NCBI RefSeq assembly: GCF_009725235.1
Contig: NZ_WJFC01000026.1
Coordinates: forward strand, 1 to 64,000
Source: Scytonema sp. UIC 10036
Lineage (GTDB): Bacteria; Cyanobacteriota; Cyanobacteriia; Cyanobacteriales; Nostocaceae
Length of the DNA stretch: 64,000 nucleotides
Reading direction: 5' to 3'
Each line of letters begins with the position of its first letter. Position 1 is the stretch's first letter. The position numbers were made by a program, and so were the translations under genes. The notes under the pieces were generated by a model. It saw nothing but the letters and a program-made list of their open reading frames with translations, was not told where the DNA came from and made no database searches. This document shows positions 35,999-44,394 of this stretch, in pieces.

Positions 35999-36535
35999 AT
36001 GAGCCCATCCTCTAATGAATCATCGAAGAAGAAAACTTCCGGTAGTTTTTGGGATTTTCTTAAAAATGAATGGGGTAGGTTGTCAAAAATATCTGTTTTC
36101 TTTCCAGGTTCTGGTGAACTGATAAGGCTCATCTTGATGAGGAATCCAAGACCTGTAGGAGTGTATGAAAGAGGGATTACTCCAGCATTTGTTTTAACCA
36201 TTTCTACAATATGTACTATGTTTGTTATATACTATATATACAATCAGCAAGATGAACTGATAAATCAAAGTTCAAAATCTATTAGAAGCAGGGCAGAGTG
36301 TTCTTTTATTCAAGGTTTTTTTTGTTTAATTTTTTATATAGCAGCATATTTCGGTATGTACTCGCTGATTTATGAACCCCTAGAAATTAATGACGGAAAT
36401 TATGGGAGGATAATTGGAGACATTTTTTTACTTCTTCTTTATACAGCTTCATTTACCTTGATAACTCGCAGCTTCACTTTATTAGCCATGTCGAAATTTT
36501 TGAAACAACAAAAACAACTTAATCAAAAAATATAG
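35999..36535 (+). CDS. Three-span membrane protein, unknown function
   Basis: 178 aa from the ATG at 35999; the frame opens at 35963 but the earlier start has no better signal. The N-terminal 55 residues are Ser/Lys-rich then amphipathic (SGSFWDFLKNEWGRLSK). Three hydrophobic segments follow: FVLTISTICTMFVIYYIY, FFCLIFYIAAYFGMYSLI and IFLLLLYTASFTLITRSF. It ends in a polar KQQKQLNQKI tail. No family recognised. Its AT-rich codon use differs from the protease genes before it. Confidence 0.65.
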   Translation: MSPSSNESSKKKTSGSFWDFLKNEWGRLSKISVFFPGSGELIRLILMRNPRPVGVYERGITPAFVLTISTICTMFVIYYIYNQQDELINQSSKSIRSRAECSFIQGFFCLIFYIAAYFGMYSLIYEPLEINDGNYGRIIGDIFLLLLYTASFTLITRSFTLLAMSKFLKQQKQLNQKI

Positions 36536-36637
36536 GTATGCTTACCTCCAAACTCTAAGTTTCGTTTAATCAAGTATTCAGTTGCAGAGTGTCAGAGATC
36601 ATTTATAAAGTAAATCTTAAATTGCCAAATGTCTTGT

Positions 36638-36710
36638 GTAGGTTGGGTAGAATCAAGTGACACCCAATAATTCGATTAAATGTTGGGTTTCGTTCCTCAA
36701 CCCAACCTAC
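36638..36710. repeat. Dispersed palindromic repeat (GTAGGTTGGGT family), copy 2
   Basis: Same ends and TGTTGGGTTTCGTTCCTCA core as 13182-13257. Confidence 0.8.
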
Positions 36711-36719
36711 TAGCACATC

Positions 36720-36781
36720 ATGGAAAGACAACTAGTTCATCTGATATCTCAAGAAGCGATCGCAGCGACAGTAAACCGACC
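36720..36781 (+). pseudogene. 5' remnant of hypoxanthine phosphoribosyltransferase
   Basis: ATG and 19 further codons read [20 protein letters not shown], matching the start of hpt at 19252, then break off directly into an ABC transporter fragment of opposite orientation. It shows a recombination junction. Confidence 0.75.
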
Positions 36782-36783
36782 CA

Positions 36784-37079
36784 TCGGCCCATTGGCATAA
36801 CTTAACGTGAGTTCGAAAAAATACATGACCGCTAGTCGGTACATCTAACCCACCCAAAATATTTAGCAAGGTTGATTTACCACTACCGGAAGGTCCTAGC
36901 AATACGACAAACTCTCCTTCGTAGAGATCGAGATTGATCGACCGTAAGGCATGAACTTCTATCTCACCCATTCGATAAACCTTTGTGATTCCACAAATAT
37001 GAAAGATTGTTCCTGGTAATGTTACTGTGTTTGGGTAAGATTTTGTTTTGTGAAGTTTATTTTTCATCATTTTGCCCAA
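36784..37079 (-). pseudogene. 5' fragment of an ABC transporter ATPase (MacB/DevA type)
   Basis: About 80 residues of an ABC ATPase remain: [20 protein letters not shown], then Walker [21 protein letters not shown] and SGHVFF. The frame then runs into the hpt remnant, so signature, Walker B and the rest are gone. With the HlyD fragment at 43269 it suggests that a DevBCA-type exporter once existed in the island. Confidence 0.78.
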
Positions 37080-37211
37080 TTAATTTTAGAGCAAATGCGA
37101 TCGCTTTGCAAAATCGTAGTGCCAGAGGGTTCTCGTCCTCCCATTATGTTTTCATAGAGACTACCTTAGAAGAGCGTTTACTATATTGAGCTATTTTTGA
37201 GTGCTCCTCAA

Positions 37212-37886
37212 CTAGTAGTCTGTCACATCAACTTTGCTGGGTAAGACACTTGGGTATAAGCGCTCCATCTTTCTCCGTGCATCAGTAGTCTTAAAGCGCC
37301 AATTTACACTGGCATAGACAGCATTCCGTTGTTGTTCCCAACTAGCGATTTCCTGCGACAACGTTTGTACGTCTTTGATCCGTCGCTCTAAACACTGTCG
37401 GGATAAAACAGAAAATTCAATTTCAACTTGATTTAACCAACTGGCGTGTTTTGGTGTGTAGTGAAACTCTAATTTTTGGATAATTCGACGCGCTTCTTGT
37501 GGCTCAAAAACTTCATACAAAGAGGCTGGATTATGTGTATTCAGATTATCAAGTACTAGACGAATAACTTCAGCTTCTGGGCAATAAACATCTACTAAAT
37601 CCTTCATTTGTTTTGCAAAATCTACTTTTGTCCTCTGTTGTGTCACTTCCATATGTCGCCAACCTGCTAATGGTTGAAAGAAAGCAAATATATTGACACT
37701 ACCATTTCTTTTATACTCGTAATCATATCGAAGATGTTGTTCTGGCTCGGCTGGTAAAGGTTCTCTGACATCTTCTAACAATTGATATGGACGTTCATCG
37801 AAACAAACTACCGGACGTTTTGGATCGTAAGGTTCGCCATATAAATCTAACAAATCTTCCATCCGTAAAACATACTCGGCATCCAC
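37212..37886 (-). CDS. IS630 transposase, DDE catalytic part
   Basis: 224 aa. The three catalytic residues are present: Asp in [11 protein letters not shown], Asp in [11 protein letters not shown] and Glu in [16 protein letters not shown]. It lies downstream of the helix-turn-helix frame and out of frame with it by a short gap (37887-37909). Many IS630 elements join the two by programmed frameshifting; here a simple mutation is equally possible. Ends within the inverted repeat. Confidence 0.85.
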   Translation of the reverse strand: MDAEYVLRMEDLLDLYGEPYDPKRPVVCFDERPYQLLEDVREPLPAEPEQHLRYDYEYKRNGSVNIFAFFQPLAGWRHMEVTQQRTKVDFAKQMKDLVDVYCPEAEVIRLVLDNLNTHNPASLYEVFEPQEARRIIQKLEFHYTPKHASWLNQVEIEFSVLSRQCLERRIKDVQTLSQEIASWEQQRNAVYASVNWRFKTTDARRKMERLYPSVLPSKVDVTDY

Positions 37887-37909
37887 CCTAGGTATACACC
37901 ACTGTTCCT

Positions 37910-38374
37910 TTAGCCACGGCTTGACATCGTTTTTTTTAAATAGGAACGCACAGTTTCATAACTAACAGTATCCACAACATCTAAACTCACTATCCGGTCT
38001 GCTAAAAGCCGTAGTGTCCATCTTGTACGTCCATCCGGAGGTTCTGAACACGCTGTTGCAATCAGAAATGCTTCTTGAAAACCATCGAGTTTTCGTGGTT
38101 TGGGTGGATGCTCGCGATCGCTCAGCGTAGCCTCAATTCCACTGTTAACGTACTTGGCGCGGGTGCGCTCAACTGTCGAGATGCTGACTCGCAATCTGTC
38201 TGCGTTAGCGAAGCTCCTCCGCCTGGAGGCTCGCTTTGTCTGTCTCTCCCTCCCATGCCATCAAAAGTATATGGGCGCGGGTAATACTTCTGGCTTTACT
38301 TTTGCCGCACCTAATTAGCGATCGCAGTTTTTCTACTTCCTCCTTAGTTAAATTTACAGTATATTTTTTTGCCA
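37910..38374 (-). pseudogene. IS630 transposase N-terminal part, disrupted
   Basis: From 38374 the minus strand reads MAKKYTVNLTKEEVEKLRSL and then RARSITRAHILLMAWEG-like sequence. An inserted short palindrome then shifts the frame. The part after it (38194-37910) gives VSISTVERTRAKYVNSG, a helix-turn-helix typical of IS630 OrfA, and KTMSSRG at its end. Confidence 0.7.
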
Positions 38375-38651
38375 TGATGTCACCTTGACCACTTTTGTAA
38401 ATAGCTTACCATAACATCAGCGCCACCCAGCAAAGTTGATGTGACAGACTACTAGTTCTGCTCTTGCCTCGTTGACAATATCTCCCCACGTTTTGCTAAC
38501 TTTAGCGATCGCACCCTTTCTGGTAATTATAAGTTCCGTTTTTGCTTTTTACTTAAAAATCACTTTTTAAAATTGAAGGAGTGTTCAAAATAGACTAAAC
38601 TGCATATAAGAAGTTAGCAGAATTTCAGATGCTTTTTATGAGGTAGATATC

Positions 38652-38843
38652 ATGCAAAAAGAATATATGGAGATTTTAGAAACATTACTTGATAAATTGA
38701 CATTATCCGCAATATTAGAAATGTTAGAGAGAATATGTCACAAAAAAGCAGAAAATCTGAGAACTCATTGGCAAGACGAGACTTCCGCAAAGCTTTGGGA
38801 AAAAGCTGCTAAACAGATAGAACAGATAAATGTTGATATTTGA
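38652..38843 (+). CDS. 63-aa helical small protein (copy 2)
   Basis: 63 aa, differing from the 17094 copy at seven positions, mostly conservative. It starts ATG at 38652 after a GAGGTAG site. All-helical by composition (KLTLSAILEMLERICHKKAE; NLRTHWQDETSAKLWEKAAK). It is followed after 108 bp by the 69-aa small protein gene; this pairing is likely ancestral, since separated copies of each occur at 17094 and 7705. Unknown function; the paired layout suggests partners, possibly toxin/antitoxin-like, but nothing in the sequences proves this. Confidence 0.72.
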   Translation: MQKEYMEILETLLDKLTLSAILEMLERICHKKAENLRTHWQDETSAKLWEKAAKQIEQINVDI

Positions 38844-38951
38844 TAAAAATTAAGTATTTTTGCAGGGTGTAGTCAGCCAGTTGTGATTATACTAGCATTA
38901 AACTAAATAATTATTTAGTCATAAAGCTTGCTGGAGAGCAAGGAGGGTAGC

Positions 38952-39161
38952 ATGAAACCTATAGAGTTGAAAACGATAGAAGGCACTCATGTTGAGATCA
39001 ATCCTAATGCAGTTTCTGAAATAGTAGAAGTGCAAGAAAAACAGCCTGGATTTTTATTTTTATTTGGAAAAGAAGCAGAGTATGAAATCCATATGATAGA
39101 CAAAGAAGTCTACCGAGTTACTCAGGGAGAACATGACAAATTGAAAAATGCCTCAGAGTGA
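38952..39161 (+). CDS. 69-aa small protein, partner of the 63-aa protein
   Basis: 69 aa from the ATG at 38952 behind AAGGAGG; an upstream TTG at 38928 overlaps the ribosome site. Beta-rich and acidic: VEINPNAVSEIVEVQEKQPG, FLFLFGKEAEYEIHMI, then KEVYRVTQGEHDKL. No membrane span. Not a family I recognise. It is the intact version of the truncated gene at 7705. Confidence 0.72.
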   Translation: MKPIELKTIEGTHVEINPNAVSEIVEVQEKQPGFLFLFGKEAEYEIHMIDKEVYRVTQGEHDKLKNASE

Positions 39162-39739
39162 GTTTTGGATCTCGCGTCAAAGAAGAGGCAACGAGTGCAG
39201 GGAGCGGGGAGCGGAGGGGAAACCCCACAAATAAATATGTTCGCATGAATTGGGGATGAGGGGTTTGGGAGCAGTTCCACGAATAAATTCGGGGGCGCTA
39301 TACCTGTTTGCACCGTGGATCGGGGGCTTCCCCAAAAAGAGGACTTGGAGCAGGGAAGCTCACGAGCAGGGAGAAAACCCACACCTTGTCTTGAACTGCA
39401 CCCCGCACCTTCCCCAAAAGAGGACTTGGGCTTTTAGAGGGGAGTAGGGAGAAAAATCCACAACACAACCTGCACCTTGCCCCTGCCCCCCGTTGTTTCT
39501 TCCTTCCTGCAAAGGTGCCCCTGCATGATGGTTGGTCATTAAATGGTGTGGTTTGAAGGTTGTGCAATATCGATTTTGGCAGTTTTTGACCCTATTTCTT
39601 CAAATTTTGTGAGAAATCTGGGGTAAGGTTCTTTCTATGCATCTTCATATGGAAATGGTGTAATCAGTTAAGCAATCCTGACTGCCTGATAGATTTATGC
39701 AAAAGGTAGTCAGGTAAAAACGCATTTCAAGTACTCGCA
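39162..39739. other. Intergenic, low-complexity GC-rich filler
   Basis: Tandem-like words (GGGAGCGGGGAGCGG, AGCAGGGAG, CCCCAAAAAGAGGACTTGG and CCCCAAAAGAGGACTTGG). Open frames here on both strands are compositional artefacts. Confidence 0.6.
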
Positions 39740-40285
39740 TCATTCATACAGTTGTTCTGCTATGTTCAGTTCTGCGATCGCTTCCTGTTCATTACCCTGT
39801 CTTGCTAAAGCCAATCCTAAATTGAGGTGAGTTTCTGCAAGATAAGGATCGAGCGGAACGGCTTGACGAAATTCAGCAATTGCCTCATCGACTTTACCTT
39901 GTTGATACAAGACGACTCCTAAATTGTCGTGTGCATCGGCTAATTGAGGTTCGAGGCAAATTGCTTGACGGAATGCAACTGCGGCTTCCTCCCATTTATC
40001 TTGTTGACAGAAGACGACTCCTAAATTGTAGTGAGCATCGACACAATTAGGGTTGAGTTGGATTGCTTGCTCAAACGCCGTCACTGCTGCTTCCAGTCTG
40101 CCCTGGCGGTAGAAGGCAAGCCCCAGATTAGAATACAATTCAGCCATTTCTGGATCAAAACTGATTGCCCGTTTGAACTCTAAAATCGCCTCCTCGAATT
40201 GCCCTTGTTGATACAATATTGTTCCTAAATTAGAGTGTGCTGCTGCCAGTGGAGGATTCGGAGAAATAGGTTGTTGGACTTTCAT
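39740..40285 (-). CDS. TPR-repeat protein
   Basis: 181 aa made of about five tetratricopeptide repeats of 34 residues, each with the pattern A-NLG--LYQQG--EEAI-EF--AI-L-P: AAHSNLGTILYQQGQFEEAI, ELYSNLGLAFYRQGRLEAAV, DAHYNLGVVFCQQDKWEEAA, DAHDNLGVVLYQQGKVDEAI, ETHLNLGLALARQGNEQEAI. No signal peptide or catalytic domain; a scaffold for protein contacts. The repeats are close to each other in DNA, suggesting recent expansion. Monocistronic, downstream of the kinase-like gene with a 106-bp gap. Confidence 0.88.
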   Translation of the reverse strand: MKVQQPISPNPPLAAAHSNLGTILYQQGQFEEAILEFKRAISFDPEMAELYSNLGLAFYRQGRLEAAVTAFEQAIQLNPNCVDAHYNLGVVFCQQDKWEEAAVAFRQAICLEPQLADAHDNLGVVLYQQGKVDEAIAEFRQAVPLDPYLAETHLNLGLALARQGNEQEAIAELNIAEQLYE

Positions 40286-40391
40286 AACATACTCCTTCTT
40301 TAATCAGGTCTGTGTAACTTTTGCGGATTCAATCGCTAATCTCGAAAGTTAATTGCTGTTTACGCCAAAGCGAAAGTCTCAGCTGATATCG

Positions 40392-41282
40392 TCAGATATG
40401 CTGAACTGCTAGTGGTTGAGTCCATTGGCTGTAGTATTGTGCTAAGACCATTGGGAATTGATCGACCACCTGTCTAACTTTGGTTGCAGGAGTTGGTTGA
40501 GCCATTTGTCCGGCGATGCGGTTAATCCGACAAGCCATGACAGCCGCTTCTTTGTGGCTCAATCCAGCATAGACGAGGGCTGAAACTAAACCCGTAATGG
40601 TATCTCCCGTTCCCCCAATTGGTTCTAAGGTAGGAACATTAGGTTGATCGATCGTGGCAACAATCTGCCCAGCGATCGCTACATAGTCAGTTTTGCCTTT
40701 AACCAGCAAAAGTTTTGCGGCACTGTTGAGTTGGAATGCAGTTTTAATTTGCTCAGGAACAGCACTGGCATCCGAGGCAAACAGGTGATGGGAAATATAG
40801 GCTGGATGCGTAGCTTGTGGGTCAGCCAGAAACGCGATTTCCGAGGTATCTGGTGTGAAAATGTCAAACTCTTGAGCTAACCCAGCTCCTTTAGCCGCAT
40901 ACATTCCCCCAGCATCGGCAATTAGAATGGGTCGTTGAGGACAGCCTGGAATGGCTTGACAGAGTTTTTTTAACAGTCCCATAATCGGTAGACAATAGTG
41001 CAAAGTCAGTACTTGCGGCGAGAGGGCAACAATGTTTTGGGTAAGATATTGAAACAGTGCCTTGGTGCCTTTGCCATCCCCAATATCACCTGCAACTAGA
41101 GCATAAGGTGGATCTAAACCTAAACTTGTGGTGACAGCTAAGGCAGCACCGATCATAGCACCCGTTCCTTGAGTGCGAGAGAATCTGCGTCCTTCTGCCA
41201 TCAGTACATCCTCATCCCGTTGAACTGCACCCATTGTCAGTGGTAAGGATGGATCGGGGACACTACCAAACAGGAGCAGCAT
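40392..41282 (-). CDS. Ribokinase/NAD(P)HX dehydratase-fold protein linked to YedE
   Basis: 296 aa. The C-terminal half has the kinase-fold anion hole PIGGTGDTITGLVSALVYAG, preceded by AKLLLVKGKTDYVAI and ILIADAGGMYAAKG; these fit the ribokinase / NAD(P)HX dehydratase superfamily rather than sugar kinases with NXXE motifs. The N-terminus (PLTMGAVQRDEDVLMAEGRR) is unlike standard members. The start is 2 bp past the stop of the yedE-like gene, so the two are co-translated. In bacteria with selenium genes, YedE and kinase-like proteins occur together, so a role in selenium or sulfur handling is the best guess (inference). A fragment of a related gene lies at about 63600. Confidence 0.7.
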   Translation of the reverse strand: MLLLFGSVPDPSLPLTMGAVQRDEDVLMAEGRRFSRTQGTGAMIGAALAVTTSLGLDPPYALVAGDIGDGKGTKALFQYLTQNIVALSPQVLTLHYCLPIMGLLKKLCQAIPGCPQRPILIADAGGMYAAKGAGLAQEFDIFTPDTSEIAFLADPQATHPAYISHHLFASDASAVPEQIKTAFQLNSAAKLLLVKGKTDYVAIAGQIVATIDQPNVPTLEPIGGTGDTITGLVSALVYAGLSHKEAAVMACRINRIAGQMAQPTPATKVRQVVDQFPMVLAQYYSQWTQPLAVQHI

Positions 41283-41284
41283 AA

Positions 41285-42916
41285 TTAGGTTTCTCCTTGT
41301 TCAAGCTGAAGGGACTCTTCGTAAGCACGTTGCAGCATTGTCGCACAGAGGGTATAGCCCAAGTCTCGTGGATGAGGAGCCCGAGCGAGCGGTTTGTCCA
41401 CCATTTCGGCATGAAGATACGGAATATCCGGACACCCTCCACCAGATATGTTGACAATTGCTCCTGTTTCTTTTTCATAGGAAAGTTTCATATTCCCGGC
41501 TTTCACCATCACCCACTGACCAAAATCAGTGACTTTAACGATTTCGCATATCCGGGTACTTCCTTTGCTGATAGGCAGGATTTTGACATAGGTGAGGCTT
41601 TGCTCCTGCAACAACCGTTCAATACCTTGCTGCTGCACTAAACTGATTTCTAGCGCTAGATCGCAACCCATTCGCAGTTCAGGAGGAGGCGCAACTAGCT
41701 TCACATCATACCCAGTTGTTTGAATTGCCTTTTCTGCTTTCATGGCTGAAGCAACATCGGGGAAGATAATTATGCCATCTCCTGCAAAGATCTGTTTCTG
41801 TGGTTGAGCTTGAGGTTGCATACTTTTCAGTTGCAGGAACCCCAAAACCAGACAGAAGCCAAGCCCCAAGAGGACAGCCATTAGGCCCCAACTGCCCAAA
41901 CCTGCTGAACTGGAGGCGATGGGTAGACGATGGGCGATCGCAGCTCCTGCAAAATACCCGAGGATTGTGACCGTAGCATCAGTATCACCTTCACCAGCGC
42001 GGATTAAATTTCGCAGTGGGCAACCTTCCAGAAAAGTTCCGGCTAAACCCACTAAAGCTAGACTTAAGAACGTCCAAACATATTCAGTCCAGTGTGTCAT
42101 GGGCAGCGCGATCGGTTGGTGAGTGAAGCCCCAGTGATAGCCAATTCCAGTTGAGTTAAAATTTCCAGCTATATAGTTAGTGAACAGAGCCGCCATTAAG
42201 AAAGCTGCAACACCACTGAACAATTGGAAATCTTTGACCAAAAAGATATCGCGCCATGCTCCAATTGAACAAAATCGAGTCCGCTGTACCATCATACCAA
42301 CCAACAGCCCTAATCCCAGACCGAGAAGTAGTGGTGTATGTTGAGATCCAGGTCCTGCGGTACTAAAGGCAATGAAAGGAGGATGGCTTACCAGCAGAAT
42401 TAGCAACCCCATTGTTACCAAGGGGGTGATTAGACCCACTACTGGAGCTTGGTTAGCGTTAGTCCCTAGAGAAAAACCTTGCTTCAAGAAGAATGTCCCC
42501 GTTCCGATTCCAGTTACGAATCCTGCTAGGGCGATCGCACCATTGAGATCGCCCCCAGCGATGCGAAGTATAACTCGAATGGGACACCCTAAAAACACCA
42601 GCACACCAATCATGACAAACGCACCCAAGATAAAGCGGAGAATGGGAGAAGAACCCCCACGCGATCGCCATTCTCCCATCGCTAGAGAAATGCCAAATGC
42701 CCCCAGGACAAATCCAATGATTTCAGGTCGGATGTATTGTGCTAGAGGGTTGTGGTGCAGTTGCAGCGCACCAGCCGTATCCCGCAAAAAACAGGCTGCA
42801 CAAATGCCCATATTCGGTGGATTTCCCCAGTTGACGGCTAGCGCCCCCAATGTACCAAACAGAATTCCTGTTAGGATAATCCACCTGTTTGAGGTCAAGA
42901 ATTGTTTGAGATTCAT
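41285..42916 (-). CDS. YedE-type selenium/sulfur transporter fused to DUF3343-like domain
   Basis: 543 aa. Residues 1-370 are a YeeE/YedE transporter with about ten membrane spans and repeated Cys-containing motifs (ICAACFLRD, FLGCPIRVILRIAGGDLNG, RTRFCSIGAWRD, FLEGCPLRNLIRAGEGD). Residues about 380-455 form a DUF3343-like putative Se/S carrier domain (IIFPDVASAMKAEKAIQTTG; PPELRMGCDLALEI). A further 80 residues follow with GGGCPDIPYLHAEMVDKPLA. YedE and DUF3343 proteins are usually separate genes; the fusion supports their joint role. Upstream is direct-repeat site 8. A copy of the promoter type and first 20 codons is found at 63326-63541. Confidence 0.85.
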   Translation of the reverse strand: MNLKQFLTSNRWIILTGILFGTLGALAVNWGNPPNMGICAACFLRDTAGALQLHHNPLAQYIRPEIIGFVLGAFGISLAMGEWRSRGGSSPILRFILGAFVMIGVLVFLGCPIRVILRIAGGDLNGAIALAGFVTGIGTGTFFLKQGFSLGTNANQAPVVGLITPLVTMGLLILLVSHPPFIAFSTAGPGSQHTPLLLGLGLGLLVGMMVQRTRFCSIGAWRDIFLVKDFQLFSGVAAFLMAALFTNYIAGNFNSTGIGYHWGFTHQPIALPMTHWTEYVWTFLSLALVGLAGTFLEGCPLRNLIRAGEGDTDATVTILGYFAGAAIAHRLPIASSSAGLGSWGLMAVLLGLGFCLVLGFLQLKSMQPQAQPQKQIFAGDGIIIFPDVASAMKAEKAIQTTGYDVKLVAPPPELRMGCDLALEISLVQQQGIERLLQEQSLTYVKILPISKGSTRICEIVKVTDFGQWVMVKAGNMKLSYEKETGAIVNISGGGCPDIPYLHAEMVDKPLARAPHPRDLGYTLCATMLQRAYEESLQLEQGET

Positions 42917-43268
42917 CTTCTCTTCTTCCTTCTACTAAGAATGAGGAGTTAACCCGTGAGAAGGAGAAAAAACTACTGGTCAGATTTTTTACCTCATTCT
43001 CAGAGGTTTATATGAGTAGAATTAAGCAGTCAGGATGCTAAGTGATTTTACTTGCATACTAAATTTATAAAAAGATGTTGAGGAACTTGTGAGGAAATAA
43101 AAGGCTCTTGCGTACTTAGCGTGCTATATTTATGGAAAAATCAGCTTAGAATTCTTTTCTAGACTGCATTACAGCCATTATGACCTTGATAACAGTGTTC
43201 TTTTCTAAAATTGAAACTAGAAGTGTCTGTAAGTCTTGCAAATAAAGCATAATTATAAATTTTCATGA
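42917..43268. other. Upstream region of the yedE-like gene
   Basis: Contains direct-repeat site 8. No open frame with coding character. Confidence 0.5.
43062..43095 (-). promoter_or_regulatory. Direct-repeat promoter element, site 8 (yedE-like operon)
   Basis: Minus strand TCCTCACAAGTTCCTCA (43095 to 43079), identical to site 2, 11 bp, then TAAATT (43067-43062). Confidence 0.65.
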
Positions 43269-43580
43269 AAATTTAGCACGCTATATACGAAAGAACCAGC
43301 TTTAGGAAGATTAGCAGAATGGCAAGCACAGCGAGAAGGAGTTGCAATACAGCGACCCAAACAAGCAACCTTAAAACAGGCACGAAAGCGCATCCAAGCA
43401 GCGCTTGCAGCCCACCATCAGGCAGAGGCAAGGGTAGCTCAAGCACGAGCAGCACTAGAACAAGCGCAACGGGATAGTCAACGTGCCCAAGAACTACAAG
43501 CATCTGGGGTCATTCCCCGCAAAGACCGAGAAATTGCAGAGTTAAACGAAACTTATCACAGCTACCTAATTGAAGGTTAA
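43269..43580 (+). pseudogene. Fragment of HlyD/DevB-type membrane fusion protein
   Basis: Open frame without start: LGRLAEWQAQREGVAIQRPK and then the coiled-coil arm ARVAQARAALEQAQRDSQRA with ELQASGVIPRKDRE, typical of HlyD-family adaptor proteins. It ends abruptly in YHSYLIEG and stop, a tail shared with 31022-31156. About 100 of some 400 residues remain. Confidence 0.72.
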
Positions 43581-43582
43581 AA

Positions 43583-43985
43583 TATACAACTTCTCACTCC
43601 GTCATAGTGTTGAAAGGAAAGTATGCTATCACAGCAAAGGAGTTCTTTGAGTTGCGAGCGTGCGAATTTCCCAGAATGCGATCGCTGTATCCTGAATTTA
43701 CTGCATCTTTACCTGATGCAGACAAATAAGAATAACCAGAAATTCAGCCAAGAGATACCAACCTACTTATATAGTTTTTTATCGTTTTTTAGCTAACCTT
43801 TGCTTTTTTTAGCTAAATGTAGCGAACGAATCAATGATGGTAGCCGCATCGAAAGAAGGTCAAAGAACTGGTGAGGCAAGATTTGAACTAATCCTCAATA
43901 AGTAGACAATCTATATGTTCAATCCTATACGCGGATCATCGTATTGTCACCAAAATTTATTTGAAGGAATATATAGAGATAAATC
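43583..43985 (+). pseudogene. Internally deleted copy of the LuxR-regulator locus
   Basis: 43583-43755 matches 31976-32146 (upstream DNA plus the first about 43 codons, with LSQQRSSLSCERANFPECDR-like coding). Then homology is lost, and 43918-43985 resembles DNA just after the LuxR gene (about 32716-32790). Most of the gene body is deleted. Confidence 0.72.
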
Positions 43986-44394
43986 AATCGAAAGCTCAAA
44001 CCCAGAATTAGAAATAGTCTTGATAGAGTTTATTATTAATCTAGTCATATCCTATATGCTACACTAAATATAAGAACAAGCAAAAATCCTGGCTTCCATT
44101 AGAGAATTCAGTTTCAGAATTTAGCTTGCTAATTCCTATGTATAGCGATCGCTGGTAGGAGCTTAAAAAAGAGATGATTGCAACAAGAATTAAACAGGAA
44201 GTAAAATTCCAGTGAGCCACTTGAGTTCATAACGATTCGAGCGCAATTGTCTCAAAAGAACAGAAAACAGAAACAAATTGTTCCTTTCTATTTCCTTTTT
44301 ATTGAAATAGGAAAGACACGCTCGCTCATCTCTTCAAGGTGATAACAACTCAATAATTTATTGTAATTTTTGCATAAAAATCAGGAGAAAAAAT
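43986..44394. other. Intergenic, nothing recognised
   Basis: AT-rich leader of the M6-like protease gene; AGGAG lies just before its ATG. No direct-repeat element seen. Confidence 0.45.

Larger units (their letters stand above)
37210..38457 (-). mobile_element. IS630-family insertion sequence
   Basis: Bounded by inverted repeats of about 33 bp (AGTAGTCTGTCACATCAACT at the left end, its complement at 38425-38457) with TA-containing flanks, as for IS630. The transposase is read leftwards and split: N-terminal MAKKYTVNLTKEE from 38374, helix-turn-helix part 38194-37910, catalytic part 37886-37212 with the DDE residues in [17 protein letters not shown] and [11 protein letters not shown] short palindromic repeat (about 38205-38235, with CTCCTCCGCCTGGAGG) has inserted in the N-terminal region, so this copy is unlikely to move on its own. 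Confidence 0.88.

Noticed and set aside
39122..39567. Overlapping open frames on both strands
   Set aside because: Low-complexity GC-rich DNA made of repeated words; no family and no ribosome sites.
42372..42938. 188-codon plus-strand frame antisense to the yedE-like gene
   Set aside because: Shadow of the hydrophobic coding strand (Pro/Arg/Ala-rich), no start signal; the minus-strand gene has clear transporter motifs.
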